A stretch of 22,030 nucleotides of DNA, from contig MU624819.1 of assembly GCA_025349905.2 (NCBI GenBank), forward strand, positions 1-22,030. The letters are read 5' to 3'. Each line of letters begins with the position of its first letter. Within the stretch, counting starts at the first letter, position 1. Under the pieces are notes generated by a model. The model had not been told where the DNA came from, searched no databases, and saw only the letters and a program-made list of their open reading frames with translations. Source of the stretch: Blastocladiella britannica (lineage: Eukaryota; Blastocladiomycota; Blastocladiomycetes; Blastocladiales; Blastocladiaceae). This document shows, piece by piece, positions 1 to 8,976 of this stretch. Made by a program: the position numbers and the translations under genes.

Positions 1-200
1 GAGATGGTGGTTGGATCAGAGGTTGAGTAGGGGCGACAGTGGCTGCACAGTTCCGTGAAACACGCAATTATTCATTTTTGGACGAAAAACCCAATACCTC
101 AGCCCGAGTCTCTACAGCACAAACATTGATCGAGGTATACACATACCACCATGCACTAACCAAAAAATAAATATTCCATTTCAAAAGGGAAAAAAAAGAG
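1..200. other. 3' flank of the Srp1-like gene, no gene seen
   Basis: This stretch lies downstream of the stop codon of the minus-strand SR-protein gene and probably carries its 3' UTR. It is A/T-rich towards position 200, with T-rich sequence on the minus strand. I see no canonical AATAAA on the minus strand and no open frame with coding character. A further gene beyond the left edge cannot be judged. Confidence 0.5.
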
Positions 201-1459
201 TTACTCGGCATCCTCGCGCGGCGGCAGGTCATCCACAGCCGACGACGTCATCTCCATCTTGGGAATCGGAGACCGCGAGCGCTCGCGCGACGGAGAGCGA
301 CGACGGAGCGCATCACCGTCCAGCGCCGGGCCAGCAACAGGGTGATCGCCGGCGATCCGAACGGGCGGCGACCGCGGGCCGTCACGCTCCCAGTCGCCAC
401 CACGGCCACCACCGCGCGGGGGCGGCGAGCGCAGGTCGGGGCGATCACGCGAGTCGCGGTCGCGCGGAGGCGAGCGCGAACGACCGCGGGGCGGAGCATC
501 GTCGTACCCGTGGCGGCCACGGTCGCCCCCACGATCACCACCGCCCGGCGCGCCACCACCGTTGCGGCCCGAGTAGTGGTCGTCGCGGCGCTGCGGGTGC
601 TTGGCCCACTGCAGCGAGAGTGCGTGGCCTTCGATGCGGACGCCGTGAAGGCGGCGGTACGCTTCCTCGGCGTCCTGTCATCTTTTTTATCAGCATATGG
701 TGATATTAAAAAAAAGGAAAAAAAAAGGTACGCACACGGTCGTCCTGGAACTCGACAAATGCAAACGGGCGGTTCTGGCCGCGAGGAGCGGGAATGTCGC
801 AACGGACAAGCCGGCCAAAGCTGAATAAATGGGCACATAAGAGTCAGTAAGATCGTTTGGAATGGAGCCTTTGTCGTTGAAATGTATCGTCGTCCGCTCC
901 CTCACGTTCGTCCGCCCGTCTCCATTCCAATCAATCCACCTCACCATAAAAAATTTGAAAGTGACCAAAGAAAATTAAAATAAAAGATCGCCCGCACTGT
1001 CAACTCTCTCGCTCAGGTTGTTGTTATCGATGTGTGCGGCAGCATACATGGTCGAATTTCATCATAATTTTTCTTCCTTCGTCAAAAAGAAAATAAAATG
1101 ATAAAGCGGCCGCGACGGTCACGATAGCGTTAACGAGTCGCTCGGAGCGACCAAGGTAACGGCCACGGAGCACGACGGCGGTCTCGCAGCGACGACAATG
1201 ACGACGACGACGACGACGATGACGATAAACAACGGTCGAGCAACAGCAGCGGGGTGGTTTAAATAATGGGTGGTTGGTGACGGCGACGAAAGCGGCGACG
1301 ACGATCGAAATGACGGGCGACGGCGACGACGACGACGAGCGGCGAGCGATAAAGTAAAACGGGGGGTGGAAGGCGACGTTACCGTTCAAACTCCCAGGCG
1401 AGGTCCCGGGCGCGCGTGGTCGGGTTAATACCGGAGACGAAGAGGGTACGGCGGGACAT
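201..1459 (-). CDS. srp1: Srp1-like SR splicing factor (RRM plus RS/RGG tail)
   Basis: This is a predicted nuclear RNA-binding protein of the fungal Srp1 type, acting in pre-mRNA splicing. Exons in transcription order are 1459-1383, 820-736 and 674-201, joined to a 636-nt frame (211 aa). The introns are 821-1382 (donor GTAACG, acceptor TTCAG) and 675-735 (donor GTGCGT, acceptor GACAG). Residues 1-80 form one RRM. It opens with MSRRTLFVSGIN (RNP2-like), continues through RARDLAWEFERFGRLVRCD, and has the RNP1-like RPFAFVEF followed by DAEEAYRRLHG. This order matches my recollection of fission-yeast Srp1. The rest is Gly/Arg/Asp-rich with RSRSPPRDRDSRDR and SPSRERSRSP blocks, a short RS domain typical of substrates of SR-protein kinases. 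The tail ends in acidic residues. The first intron is about ten times longer than the others here. The family call is firm; the exact orthologue is inference. Confidence 0.88.
821..1382 (-). other. Long (562 nt) intron inside the RRM of the SR gene
   Basis: The intron separates MSRRTLF...EFE from FGRLVRC inside the RRM. Other introns here are mostly 50-100 nt. It contains (GAC/GAT)n-like purine-pyrimidine tracts around 1195-1225 and 1310-1345, and short open frames without family resemblance. No conserved exon is visible. SR-protein genes in many eukaryotes regulate themselves through unproductive splicing of a long intron, so a hidden cassette exon is possible but unproven. Confidence 0.7.
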
Positions 1460-1860
1460 TGTTTTGTTTATTTGTTGTGTGAATGAGCGAAACGAACGAA
1501 AGAGAAGGATTTTATTGTTGTGCGCTCACGTGTGTCATGCGAGTGTTGATGTTGTGCTCGATCCCGGCAAGCATGCACCCATGTGCACTTGGTACGACCC
1601 CCCACAGCTCAGCTCGTACCTCGACCTCTCCATTGCACGTACACTCACGCTTGCAAGGATCCATGCCGTGACGTACGTGACGTCAAGCAAGATAATATGC
1701 GAAAGTTTTCACCGCAGTCCGACCAAATTGACCGCCTCTCTTAGCCGCTCGTTTGACGTGGTTGTCGCCCTCGCTCACTCAACAACCAAACCAAGTTTCT
1801 CTTCAATCAGTGCCACCGGCATATTCTTTACCAGAAAGTAATAAGCGAAAAAAAATAGTA
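1460..1860. promoter_or_regulatory. Divergent promoter region between SR gene and acyl-CoA synthetase
   Basis: About 400 bp separate the start codons of two divergently transcribed genes, so both promoters and 5' UTRs must lie here. Visible elements are a CACGTG E-box at 1527-1532, a composite CRE at 1669-1685, and a further TGACGTGG at 1755-1762. CAACAACCAAACCAA-type pyrimidine-poor sequence lies just upstream of the right-hand gene. No convincing TATA box is seen. The open frames in this interval overlap each other and lack coding character. Confidence 0.6.
1669..1685. promoter_or_regulatory. CRE-type bZIP site (TGACGT half-site plus perfect TGACGTCA)
   Basis: A perfect 8-bp palindromic cAMP-response element occupies 1678-1685. 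It is directly preceded by an overlapping TGACGTACG half-site from 1669. Such sites are bound by CREB/ATF bZIP factors in fungi and animals. It sits about 180 bp upstream of the acyl-CoA synthetase ATG and 210 bp upstream of the SR-gene ATG. Which gene it serves is unknown. Confidence 0.5.
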
Positions 1861-4393
1861 ATGATCGACCTCCTCCTCGACCTGATCGAGCTGCTCGCCG
1901 GCTATGCCGCGCCCATGGTCCTGTCGCTGCTGTCCATCCCCATACTGTCGTTCATGTTCTACTCGCGCCCGCCCAAGAAGTCGGTGTGCGTGACCATCCC
2001 GAGCAAGCGCTCGGACGCGTCGCCGCGCATGCGCCACTACCGCGGCCGCGACCAGCTTCTGGCCCACCCGGCGCCCAAGGTGCTCACCGTGCACGAGGTG
2101 CTGCTGCACGCGGCCAAAACCCACGGCGCTAACCCGATGCTGGGCGCGCGCAAGCTGGTCAAGGTGCACGAGGAGACGAAAGAGGTGGTCAAGATCGTGG
2201 CCGGAAAGGAGGTGCGCGAAAAGAAGACGTGGCAGTTCTCGGAGCTCGGGCCCTATAGCTGGAGCTCGGCCCAGGAGCTCCTCCAGCGCGCCACCGCCAT
2301 TGGTTCCGGCCTGGTCGGTCTCGGCTACAAGAAGGGCGACAAGGCCTGCATCTACGCACCCACCGGTATCGACTGGCAGGCATCTGCGCACGGATGCTGG
2401 ACGCAGGGCATGGTGATTGCCACCGCCTACGATGTACGGTTTCTTATCTTGTGAAACAACTTTGGCGTCCTCATCACGAACTAACCCAGTTCCCGATTTA
2501 GACTCTGGGCACCTCGGGCCTGCTCCACTCCCTGAACGAGCCTTCGATTCCCGTCATCTTCATGCACGCGTCCCTGTTCCCGACCTTGACCGCAATCGTG
2601 CGCGAGACCACGCACCTGCGCCACGTCATCCACTACGGCACCCCGACCAGCCCCAAGCACGCCGACGAGCTGCTGGCTGCCGGCGCATCCCGCGGCATTC
2701 AGCTGATTTCGCTTGATCAGCTGACTGCGCGGGGTACCACCAACCCTGTCCCGACGAACCCGCCTGCCAATGCCGATCTGTGCTGCATCATGTACACCTC
2801 GGGTATTTATCTCTTTTTTTTTACTTGCTCTCTTTTTTTTCTTTCTCATATCATGTAAATGTCTTTGCAGGATCGACGGGCGCGCCCAAGGGAGTGATGA
2901 TCAGCCACGGAAACATTGTTGCGGCCCTTGGCGGCGTCCAGGCGACCCTGAATGGCGTCCTTACTGACGTGCGATTTCTTACTTTTTTCTTTCACAAACC
3001 AAAGAGACCTGACATTAAAATACTGTTCACAGAAAGACACGTACATGGCATTCCTGCCGCTGGCTCACATTCTCGAGCTTGTTGTTGAGAGTTACTGTCT
3101 CTACGTTGGCACTCGTCTCGGATACGGCACTGTATGTTTTTATTTTCCATCTTGATATGAACCAATTGAACCCACATTTTGGCGACAGGTCCGCACTCTG
3201 ACGGATGCCTCTGTTCGCAACTGCCGCGGTGACATTGCGGAGCTCCGCCCCACAATCATGTGTGGTGTGCCCGCTGTCTGGGATACGAGTATGTTTTCAA
3301 TTTTTTCTCAAGACAACTCCACATCTAACAAAACAAAATGAAATAGTCAAAAAGGGCGTTCTGGCTCAGATCGCCAAGCAGCCCCCGCTCGTACAGCGCA
3401 TCTTCTGGCTCATGTACAAGCTCAAACAGTTCTCGCTTCTGCACGCGCTCCCGTTCGGGTGGATTGCCGACGCAGTGGCGTTCAAGAAGGTGCGTGCGGC
3501 GACGGGTGGCAAGCTTCGGATTGCGCTGTCCGGCGGCGCCCCGATTTCGGCCGACTCGCAACTGTTCTTGTCCACGGTGCTGTGCCCCGTGGTGCAGGGC
3601 TACGGCATGACCGAAAGCATTGGCATGGCGGCGCTGTACACGCCCGAGCTTGCGTTTTCGACCAACAACGTGGGAGCGCCGGTCCCCTGCGTAGAAATGC
3701 AGCTGGTGGACGTGCCCGAGGCCGGATACACTACCAGCCGCGCACCGATGCAGGGCGAGATCTGGGTGCGCGGACCCGCCGTGTGCATGGGGTACTTTAA
3801 CCAGCCCGCGATGACCAAGGAAGTGTTTACCGAGGACGGGTGGCTCATGACCGGCGATATCGGTGAGTTTATGCCCTCGGGCCAGGTCAAGATCATTGAT
3901 CGCAAAAAGAACCTCATCAAGCTGAGCAACGGCGAGTACATTGCGGTATCTTTTTCTTTTTTTTTTACTTTGAATTGTTGTTCATTCATCTCACCACCCA
4001 CAAAATCAACAGCTCGAAAGGTTGGAATCGGTCTACGCCGGCTCCAAGTACGTGGCGCGTCTTGCCGTGTACGCCGACTCGGAGCGGTCGTACCCGATTG
4101 CGATCGTGCAGCCGGTGCCGGCGGCGGTCGAGGCCGCAGCAAAGGCCAATGGCATCGCGTTTGACTCGTGGGAGCAGCTGTGCCACCAGAAGGTGATTGC
4201 GGCCGCGGTCCTGGACGACCTCAAGGCCATTGCCAAGTCCAACAAGTTTGCGGCCGCCGAGGTGGTGCAGGCGGTGGTGCTCGCTGACGAGGAGTGGACC
4301 CCGATCAACGACATGCTGACGGCGGCCATGAAGCTCCAGCGCCGTAACATCATCAAGCATTACAAAAGCGAGATTGAGCGGGTTTACGTCTGA
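1861..4393 (+). CDS. Long-chain fatty acyl-CoA synthetase (ACSL/Faa family)
   Basis: This enzyme activates long-chain fatty acids with ATP and CoA to acyl-CoA for lipid synthesis or beta-oxidation. Exons are 1861-2433, 2502-2802, 2871-2968, 3033-3131, 3189-3288, 3347-3945 and 4013-4393, joined to 2151 nt (716 aa), the usual length for eukaryotic ACSLs. Residues 4-34 are a hydrophobic N-terminal segment (LLLDLIELLAGY...ILSFMFY), which suggests an ER, peroxisome or lipid-droplet membrane anchor. The AMP-binding P-loop is YTSGSTGAPKG (about 289-299), split by an intron after TSG. Then come FLPLAHILE, GVPAVWDT, the adenine motif YGMTES (476-481), the fatty-acid signature DGWLMTGDIG (554-563) and the A-motif IDRKKNLIKLSNGEYIA. 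The C-terminus ends ERVYV, so there is no SKL-type peroxisomal signal. The ATG at 1861 is the first in frame giving the anchor. The family call is near certain; substrate chain length and localisation are inference. Confidence 0.95.
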
Positions 4394-4548
4394 TTGAATG
4401 ACTTGGAAAATACAACCGCCGTTTTGTTGCTACACTTTCCCACATATTTGGTTTTCACGCGTCCTGTCCCTTTTACATATTTATTACGCCAGCGAGAAAT
4501 GATACCCACGATTCCTATTCCCCAATCAAATAACTTTAAAAATCGACA

Positions 4549-7256
4549 ATGCTGGTCGCTGATCAGCGGGAGCTCGTCACTTGGTACAGTGATCCTGGTT
4601 GGGATCCACAGGACTATGATCCGGCGAGTTACACCACGGCGGGGCAGTACATTGGAATTGGGCAAGGAGCATATATTCTCGCTTGCACCGTGACGCTCAT
4701 GGCCGCCATCTTCAAGTCCCGGCTCAACCGCAGCTCGTCCAATTTGCTTACTTTGTTTGTTTGGTTCGTTCCAAAAAATGGTTTTTTTTTTTGGTCTTGT
4801 TTTGAACTCACTCACCTGGGAAATGATCTAGCCTCGTGTACGCCCTCTATGGAGTATTCACCATTGTTAGTAAATCGATTTTTGTTGCCGCGAGCGGCTG
4901 GAGCAAGGTATTCGTCTTCCTCTTTCATGTCTTGTGGCAAGAAGTTTATTCCAATGGACCGACCAACCAGACGCACTGCCAAGTGGACTCGGCCTTGAAT
5001 GTGTTTTTCATCATGTCGACCCTGATTTTGCTCATCCTCATTACAATCGAGCGGTACTTGTCGATCGTACTGGAGCACAAGGTATTTTCCTGGATCCTTT
5101 CCTTTTCGTTGGGCAGACTTTACCAAGTTGCATGCTAGCTTACCCGTAGGGCCACATACCTCCTGATTGGCGGTGGGTACTTCCTGGCATCGCTCAGTTC
5201 CCTCGGTCATTCGATGGCCATGGGTAAACCAGTGATCAGCCGATCCGGTCTCTTTTGCTACCCAAACTACGGCGCTCCCACATTGCTTGCAACTGCCCTT
5301 GTATGGATGGACGTTGGTCTCATGATGTCCAACTTGCTTGGCATTTCGGGTACTTTTATTTCTGAGGTTCAATTTTAATTTGAGAGACTGAAATATTGTG
5401 TCTTCAGTGGTGTATTCCCTCCTCGTCGCCAAGCTCCGGCAATCCATTCGAAATGTCGAACGAGTGCAAGCCATTTCCCCGGCCGACGTGAGCGACATTG
5501 CGATCCCAGACAGCCGAGGCAGCACTCCTCGGCACTCAGAGGGGGGGAGTCGGATCTCATATTCGATTGCGTACCTGATGGGGAAACGAGGAAGCCACCA
5601 AAAGAACAATGCCAAAGGAGGCCGAGATGACCCGAACTTGCTGCCAGTGCTGGCATCCGCAGCGGTCTCGCCCGTCAACTTCGGACACCGACCGATCAGC
5701 GCGGAGAGCAGCAGCAGCAGTTCCATAGCGTCGAGTACGCACCATGCGAGCGTCTCGTTGCCCGCCCCACAGCAGCAGTCCAATGTTGCAGCACGCATCA
5801 TGGCCCGGATCCGCGACGTGTCAGCCGCTTCACGCCGTCAAATTGCTGGGTTTCAGCAGCATTTGCGACTGCCGGCCCTTTTGCCACTCTACTCGACGAC
5901 GGATCTGACCACTCCCTCAACCTCGTCTCAGTCGACGTCCTCGCTGGAGCAGCAGGGAGTAGCATCGAACTCCATGCCGTTACAGCAGCTCCATCTTCTA
6001 CAAAACGGAAGCGGAAGTGGGACGGTCCGAACCTCGCCCTTGTCGCCACTGCAGGCATCGCCAGGAGCAGGGTTGGCGGCGACCGTGGGCCCGCCCCTTT
6101 TGGCCCGCGCATCCGGCCGCCGGTCGCGTGGCGGGTCCGGGACCGGCGTCAACATTGCATCGAAGTCGTCCAACAACTTGCTGGCGGCAAACCACGCGCC
6201 CACGTCGTTGGCCCTGGTATCGCACGGCACGCCGGTGCAGACGTTACGTTCCGTGTCGCTTGCCAACGGGCTCGACCGGCTGTCGCACCTTCCAGCGGCT
6301 CCTTCATTGCCGCCGCCGCAACCACGAGGTACCACTCTTAACGGCAGTAGTGGCGGTGGCGGCAGTCACCCGGTCATTGACCACGCGACCGACGTGTCGC
6401 CGTCCACTTCCGGACGCGCACTTCACTTGCACCAGCACCATGCAGCACTGCCGGGACGCACCGTCTCGTCTGGCGACATGGTTCCGGCGTCAGTTCATGA
6501 CTCAAACGCAGTCAGCTTTCACGCCGCTCCAGAGGAGTGTCTGACCAGATCCGGTTCTGTGGTAGCTGCGGGAGCAGCATCCACAGTCCTGTCCTCAGCC
6601 CATCGGCTCATGGGACAAGGGTGGGCGACGTCCATGTCCAATCTCAACCAGCTCGTCAAGATCGGGTCGGTTGGTGGCGGCTTGCTGGCTATGGCCAAGT
6701 CGCCCAGCGGACTGATGGCATTGAGTAGACGCAACGATAAGTGGAAACGACAACTGAGGACCGAGTCAACACTGGTACGCAACGGGATCGTGATTTGCGC
6801 GTCGTTTGCGGTGTCGTTTATCTTGTTTGTGGTCCAAGGTATCGTGGTATTTTCTTTCATGTGTAGCTACGGGGTTTAACGGCAAAGATTCCATAGTGCT
6901 CAACACGAGTATCATGCAACAGCGGACCTCGGTTGCACTTGATACCGGTACTTTGCTTCTCTTCTTTCTTTCTATGATTCCCTTCTCAAAACGAAACGCA
7001 TTGTTGATATCCCTATAGCAACCTGTGCGCTTCTCTGCAGTACGTCCATCCCATGAACTCCGATCTATCTTGTTCTCTTCAATTGAACTAACGCATTATA
7101 AAAACAGGCCCAATGGCTTATCCCATCGTCCTCTTTCACACTGACCGCCAACTTAACGCCGCCGTGCACAAAGTCCTTCCTCGATCTATCTCCGTATGGT
7201 TGTACCGGGTCGATCGCGGTCCAACCACTTCAATGATCCTGCAGCAGCTTCCGTGA
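4549..7256 (+). CDS. Class A-like seven-transmembrane GPCR with giant third intracellular loop
   Basis: This is a predicted plasma-membrane receptor coupled to heterotrimeric G proteins; the ligand is unknown. Exons are 4549-4754, 4832-5081, 5139-5349, 5408-6838, 6867-6947, 7019-7039 (21-nt microexon) and 7108-7256, giving 2349 nt (782 aa). TM1 spans about 34-57. TM2 spans about 69-90. The extracellular loop has an N-glycosylation sequon NQT (114-116) next to Cys118, the expected start of TM3. TM3 ends in the E/DRY motif IERY (141-144). TM4 starts near 158. Loop 2 holds Cys192, the likely disulfide partner of Cys118. TM5 spans about 200-229. Loop 3 is a Ser/Gly/Gln-rich stretch of about 440 residues (232-675). 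TM6 spans about 681-699. TM7 ends SPMAY (734-738), the place of NPxxY. A short tail follows. TM2 lacks LAxxD and TM6 lacks CWxP, so the receptor is divergent. The first donor (GTTTGT) is the weakest join. Confidence 0.82.
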
Positions 7257-7380
7257 GACCTCAAAGTTTTGGTTGTTTGTTTTGCTTTATTATATGGGCA
7301 CCAACTTTTTTCCCACCGAGAGGCATTTTTACCCATCGAAAAAACCTTTGTTTCCGACCCAAAACGCCTTTGTTTCTCAA
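7257..7380. other. 3' flank of GPCR gene with degenerate CGAG-T-rich modules
   Basis: This interval follows the GPCR stop and probably includes its 3' UTR. From about 7314 it is built of loosely repeated units of about 20 nt, each an (A)CCGAG- or ATCGA-like start followed by a T-rich run. These lead into the 47-bp inverted repeat at 7381. The short open frames here read through the repeat units and have no family resemblance. Confidence 0.45.
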
Positions 7381-7427
7381 CGAGAATACATTTTTTCATA
7401 CCGAGACGGCGCCTTTTCCGACCGAGC
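7381..7427 (+). repeat. Inverted repeat, left copy (47 bp)
   Basis: The 47 bases starting CGAGAATACATTTTTTCATA match the reverse complement of 8746-8792 with three mismatches in 47. The core shared by both copies is ACATTTTTTCATACCGAGAC, followed by GCGCCTTTTCCGACC. The copies point inward or outward around a 1.3-kb interval that holds a decayed reading frame. Similarity stops sharply at both ends of the 47 bp, so these are not extended terminal inverted repeats. Confidence 0.8.
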
Positions 7428-7557
7428 GGCGTCATTGCCGTAATACTGAGAAGCAGAAATTTGGCCCACTTTGCTGGTGACCGAGGACCCTTTTGCTATT
7501 TTTTCCGGAGGCGATCACATACTTTAACATGGGCATCTCATGGTGCCTCATTCTGCA

Positions 7558-7780
7558 ACCCGAATGGACGAGAGCATCAAATACTGTCACGCCCACACTC
7601 GCCATTGACATGGTCAGCGTCCCGACGTGGCCGGCCGTGAGTAATATGGCGGAGACGGACTTGGCCCTCGTGCCCAACAACACTCATATACAATACTTTG
7701 ACTCCAAAACCGCCAAATTCACATTTCCCCGTTAACGCAAAATTCGCAAGTACTTCATCTTGATCGCACTTGCCTGTCCC
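7558..7780 (+). other. Non-genic interval with possible exon remnant
   Basis: This lies between the left inverted repeat and the decayed coding region. A weak open stretch around 7600-7640 ends at a donor-like GTGAGTAAT (7638 onwards). A pyrimidine-ending CCCAG acceptor lies near 7783. This could be the degraded 5' part of the downstream pseudogene, but I could not join frames cleanly across it. Nothing else is recognised. Confidence 0.25.
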
Positions 7781-7844
7781 AGGCCGCAATGTGCGCAATG
7801 GCCGCGCCGAATTTTGCGCCAGTCCGTAACTCCCTTAAGCGCGG

Positions 7845-8616
7845 ATATTTGACATTGACAGGCTCGGCGACCCCACCACGGGCCTCCCACACAAGCTTCC
7901 AACGCAGCCGGTCATGGCCGCAGCCCCGAGTGACCTGGGCATCAGCGTCACTGCTCCCGCCGATAACGCCATGCAGCACAATGTCCTGTACGACGACTCG
8001 TCTCCGGCAGCCATTCATGCCGCCCGTCACGCCTGGTGGACGCTGCACGCATACGGGATCGTCGCGTCATGAATGCTGGCCCTGGACGGTGTGCTCTCAG
8101 CCTGGATCGCGGCCAGGCTGCCCATGAACGCTGCACTCATGGCTGATGCGGACATTGCAAAAGCGGGCGAGACCAATCTCGCTGATGAGCCGCCATTTGT
8201 CCCGTTTGTGCTGGTGCTGGACATGGCGCTGATGCGGACCATTGATCAGATGCGGGCTGGGATCAACACGGGGCGTGTGCAAGTCGTTGATGCACGGCCA
8301 ACCCGATCCGCGCGCCGGGCTGCCGTCACGCCACATGCCCACGTCCCTGAACGTGCCGTCGTCGGCGCTGCTGGACGTGATGGCGGGCCAGTTCAAGTCC
8401 CCAGAAGAGCTGCAAGCAGTGCCCGTGCTGGTTGCTTTGGTATCCAATAAAAGCAGTTATTGCGAGCTGGTGGCATCATGTGGAATTGGTGTGATGGCAG
8501 CAGGGCTGGCATTTGCGCTCAAGCATGCGAGACTGGCCGCCAATGCGACCATGTGCGATGGCAGCTGGACCAATTGCGCGCAGCGTGCTTGGGATAGCGA
8601 AATTGTTCGTGTTTAA
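7845..8616 (+). pseudogene. Decayed protein-coding region of unknown family
   Basis: Three consecutive stretches have GC-rich third positions and protein-like composition but are not in one open frame. The first runs from IFDIDRLGDPTTG (7845 onwards) to ...LHAYGIVAS and ends at an in-frame TGA (8070-8072). The second continues in the same frame directly from ATG at 8073 (MLALDGVLSAW...) to about 8290. Coding character then moves to another frame (GQPDPRAGL... from about 8299) and runs to TAA at 8614-8616. I do not recognise a domain. The stop plus the shift suggest an inactive gene or remnant; unrecognised introns or assembly errors are alternatives. It lies inside the inverted repeat pair, so it may have travelled with a repeat element. 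Confidence 0.4.
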
Positions 8617-8635
8617 ACCAGCATCGCGTCACGGA

Positions 8636-8663
8636 CGGGCCACATTGCCCGGGCCACATTGCC
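8636..8663. repeat. Perfect 14-bp tandem duplication
   Basis: The unit CGGGCCACATTGCC occurs twice in direct tandem, without mismatch, 20 bp after the end of the decayed coding region. It is a local duplication in non-coding sequence with no known function. Confidence 0.85.
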
Positions 8664-8745
8664 AAATGACAGCAAGGGCGGGTCATTTGCGAATGAGGAG
8701 TACGGGCACATGTTAGGCACAGGACCGTCATGGTGGGGTTTAAAG

Positions 8746-8792
8746 GCTTGGTCGGAAAAGGCGCGGTCTCGGTATGAAAAAATGTGTTCTCG
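8746..8792 (-). repeat. Inverted repeat, right copy (47 bp)
   Basis: This is the reverse-complement partner of 7381-7427 with three mismatches in 47 positions. A further degenerate copy of the module, on the minus strand GGATACATTTTTTCC followed by ACCGAGAT, lies at about 8793-8820. It is therefore a small array of related units like the left side. It may be the end of a transposable element or a dispersed genomic repeat. Confidence 0.8.
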
Positions 8793-8976
8793 GTGGGATC
8801 TCGGTGGAAAAAATGTATCCTCATTATATTTAGCAGCAATCCAAAGGAAAATTGGAAAAAAAAAAATTTGAATCTGGCAAGACACACAGGGTAAGGGAAC
8901 GAGGGATAAAAGTTGGCAAGATGCAATAATGTGAATTCAAAAAAAACGAAAAAAAAACAAAGGGAAGAAGGAAAGA
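8793..8976 (-). other. 3' flank of glycogenin gene, A/T-rich
   Basis: This interval lies just downstream of the minus-strand glycogenin stop and must contain its 3' UTR. It has long A runs on the plus strand (T runs in the transcript) and two GGCAAGA-type words at about 8876 and 8915. No gene is seen. Confidence 0.5.

Noticed and set aside
1024..1389. 121-codon minus-strand frame in the SR-gene intron
   Set aside because: It has a Ser/Arg/Val low-complexity product from GAC/GAT tracts, starts at no convincing site, and the flanking exons splice perfectly across it.
4909..4945. Possible intron in GPCR extracellular loop 1 (GTATTC...)
   Set aside because: No in-phase acceptor exists at a plausible distance, and reading through preserves the frame into the NQT sequon and TM3.
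7196..7640. Frames of 94 and 123 codons after the GPCR
   Set aside because: They read through the T-rich repeat modules; the shared peptide in the two inverted copies arises from the repeat DNA, not from a conserved protein.
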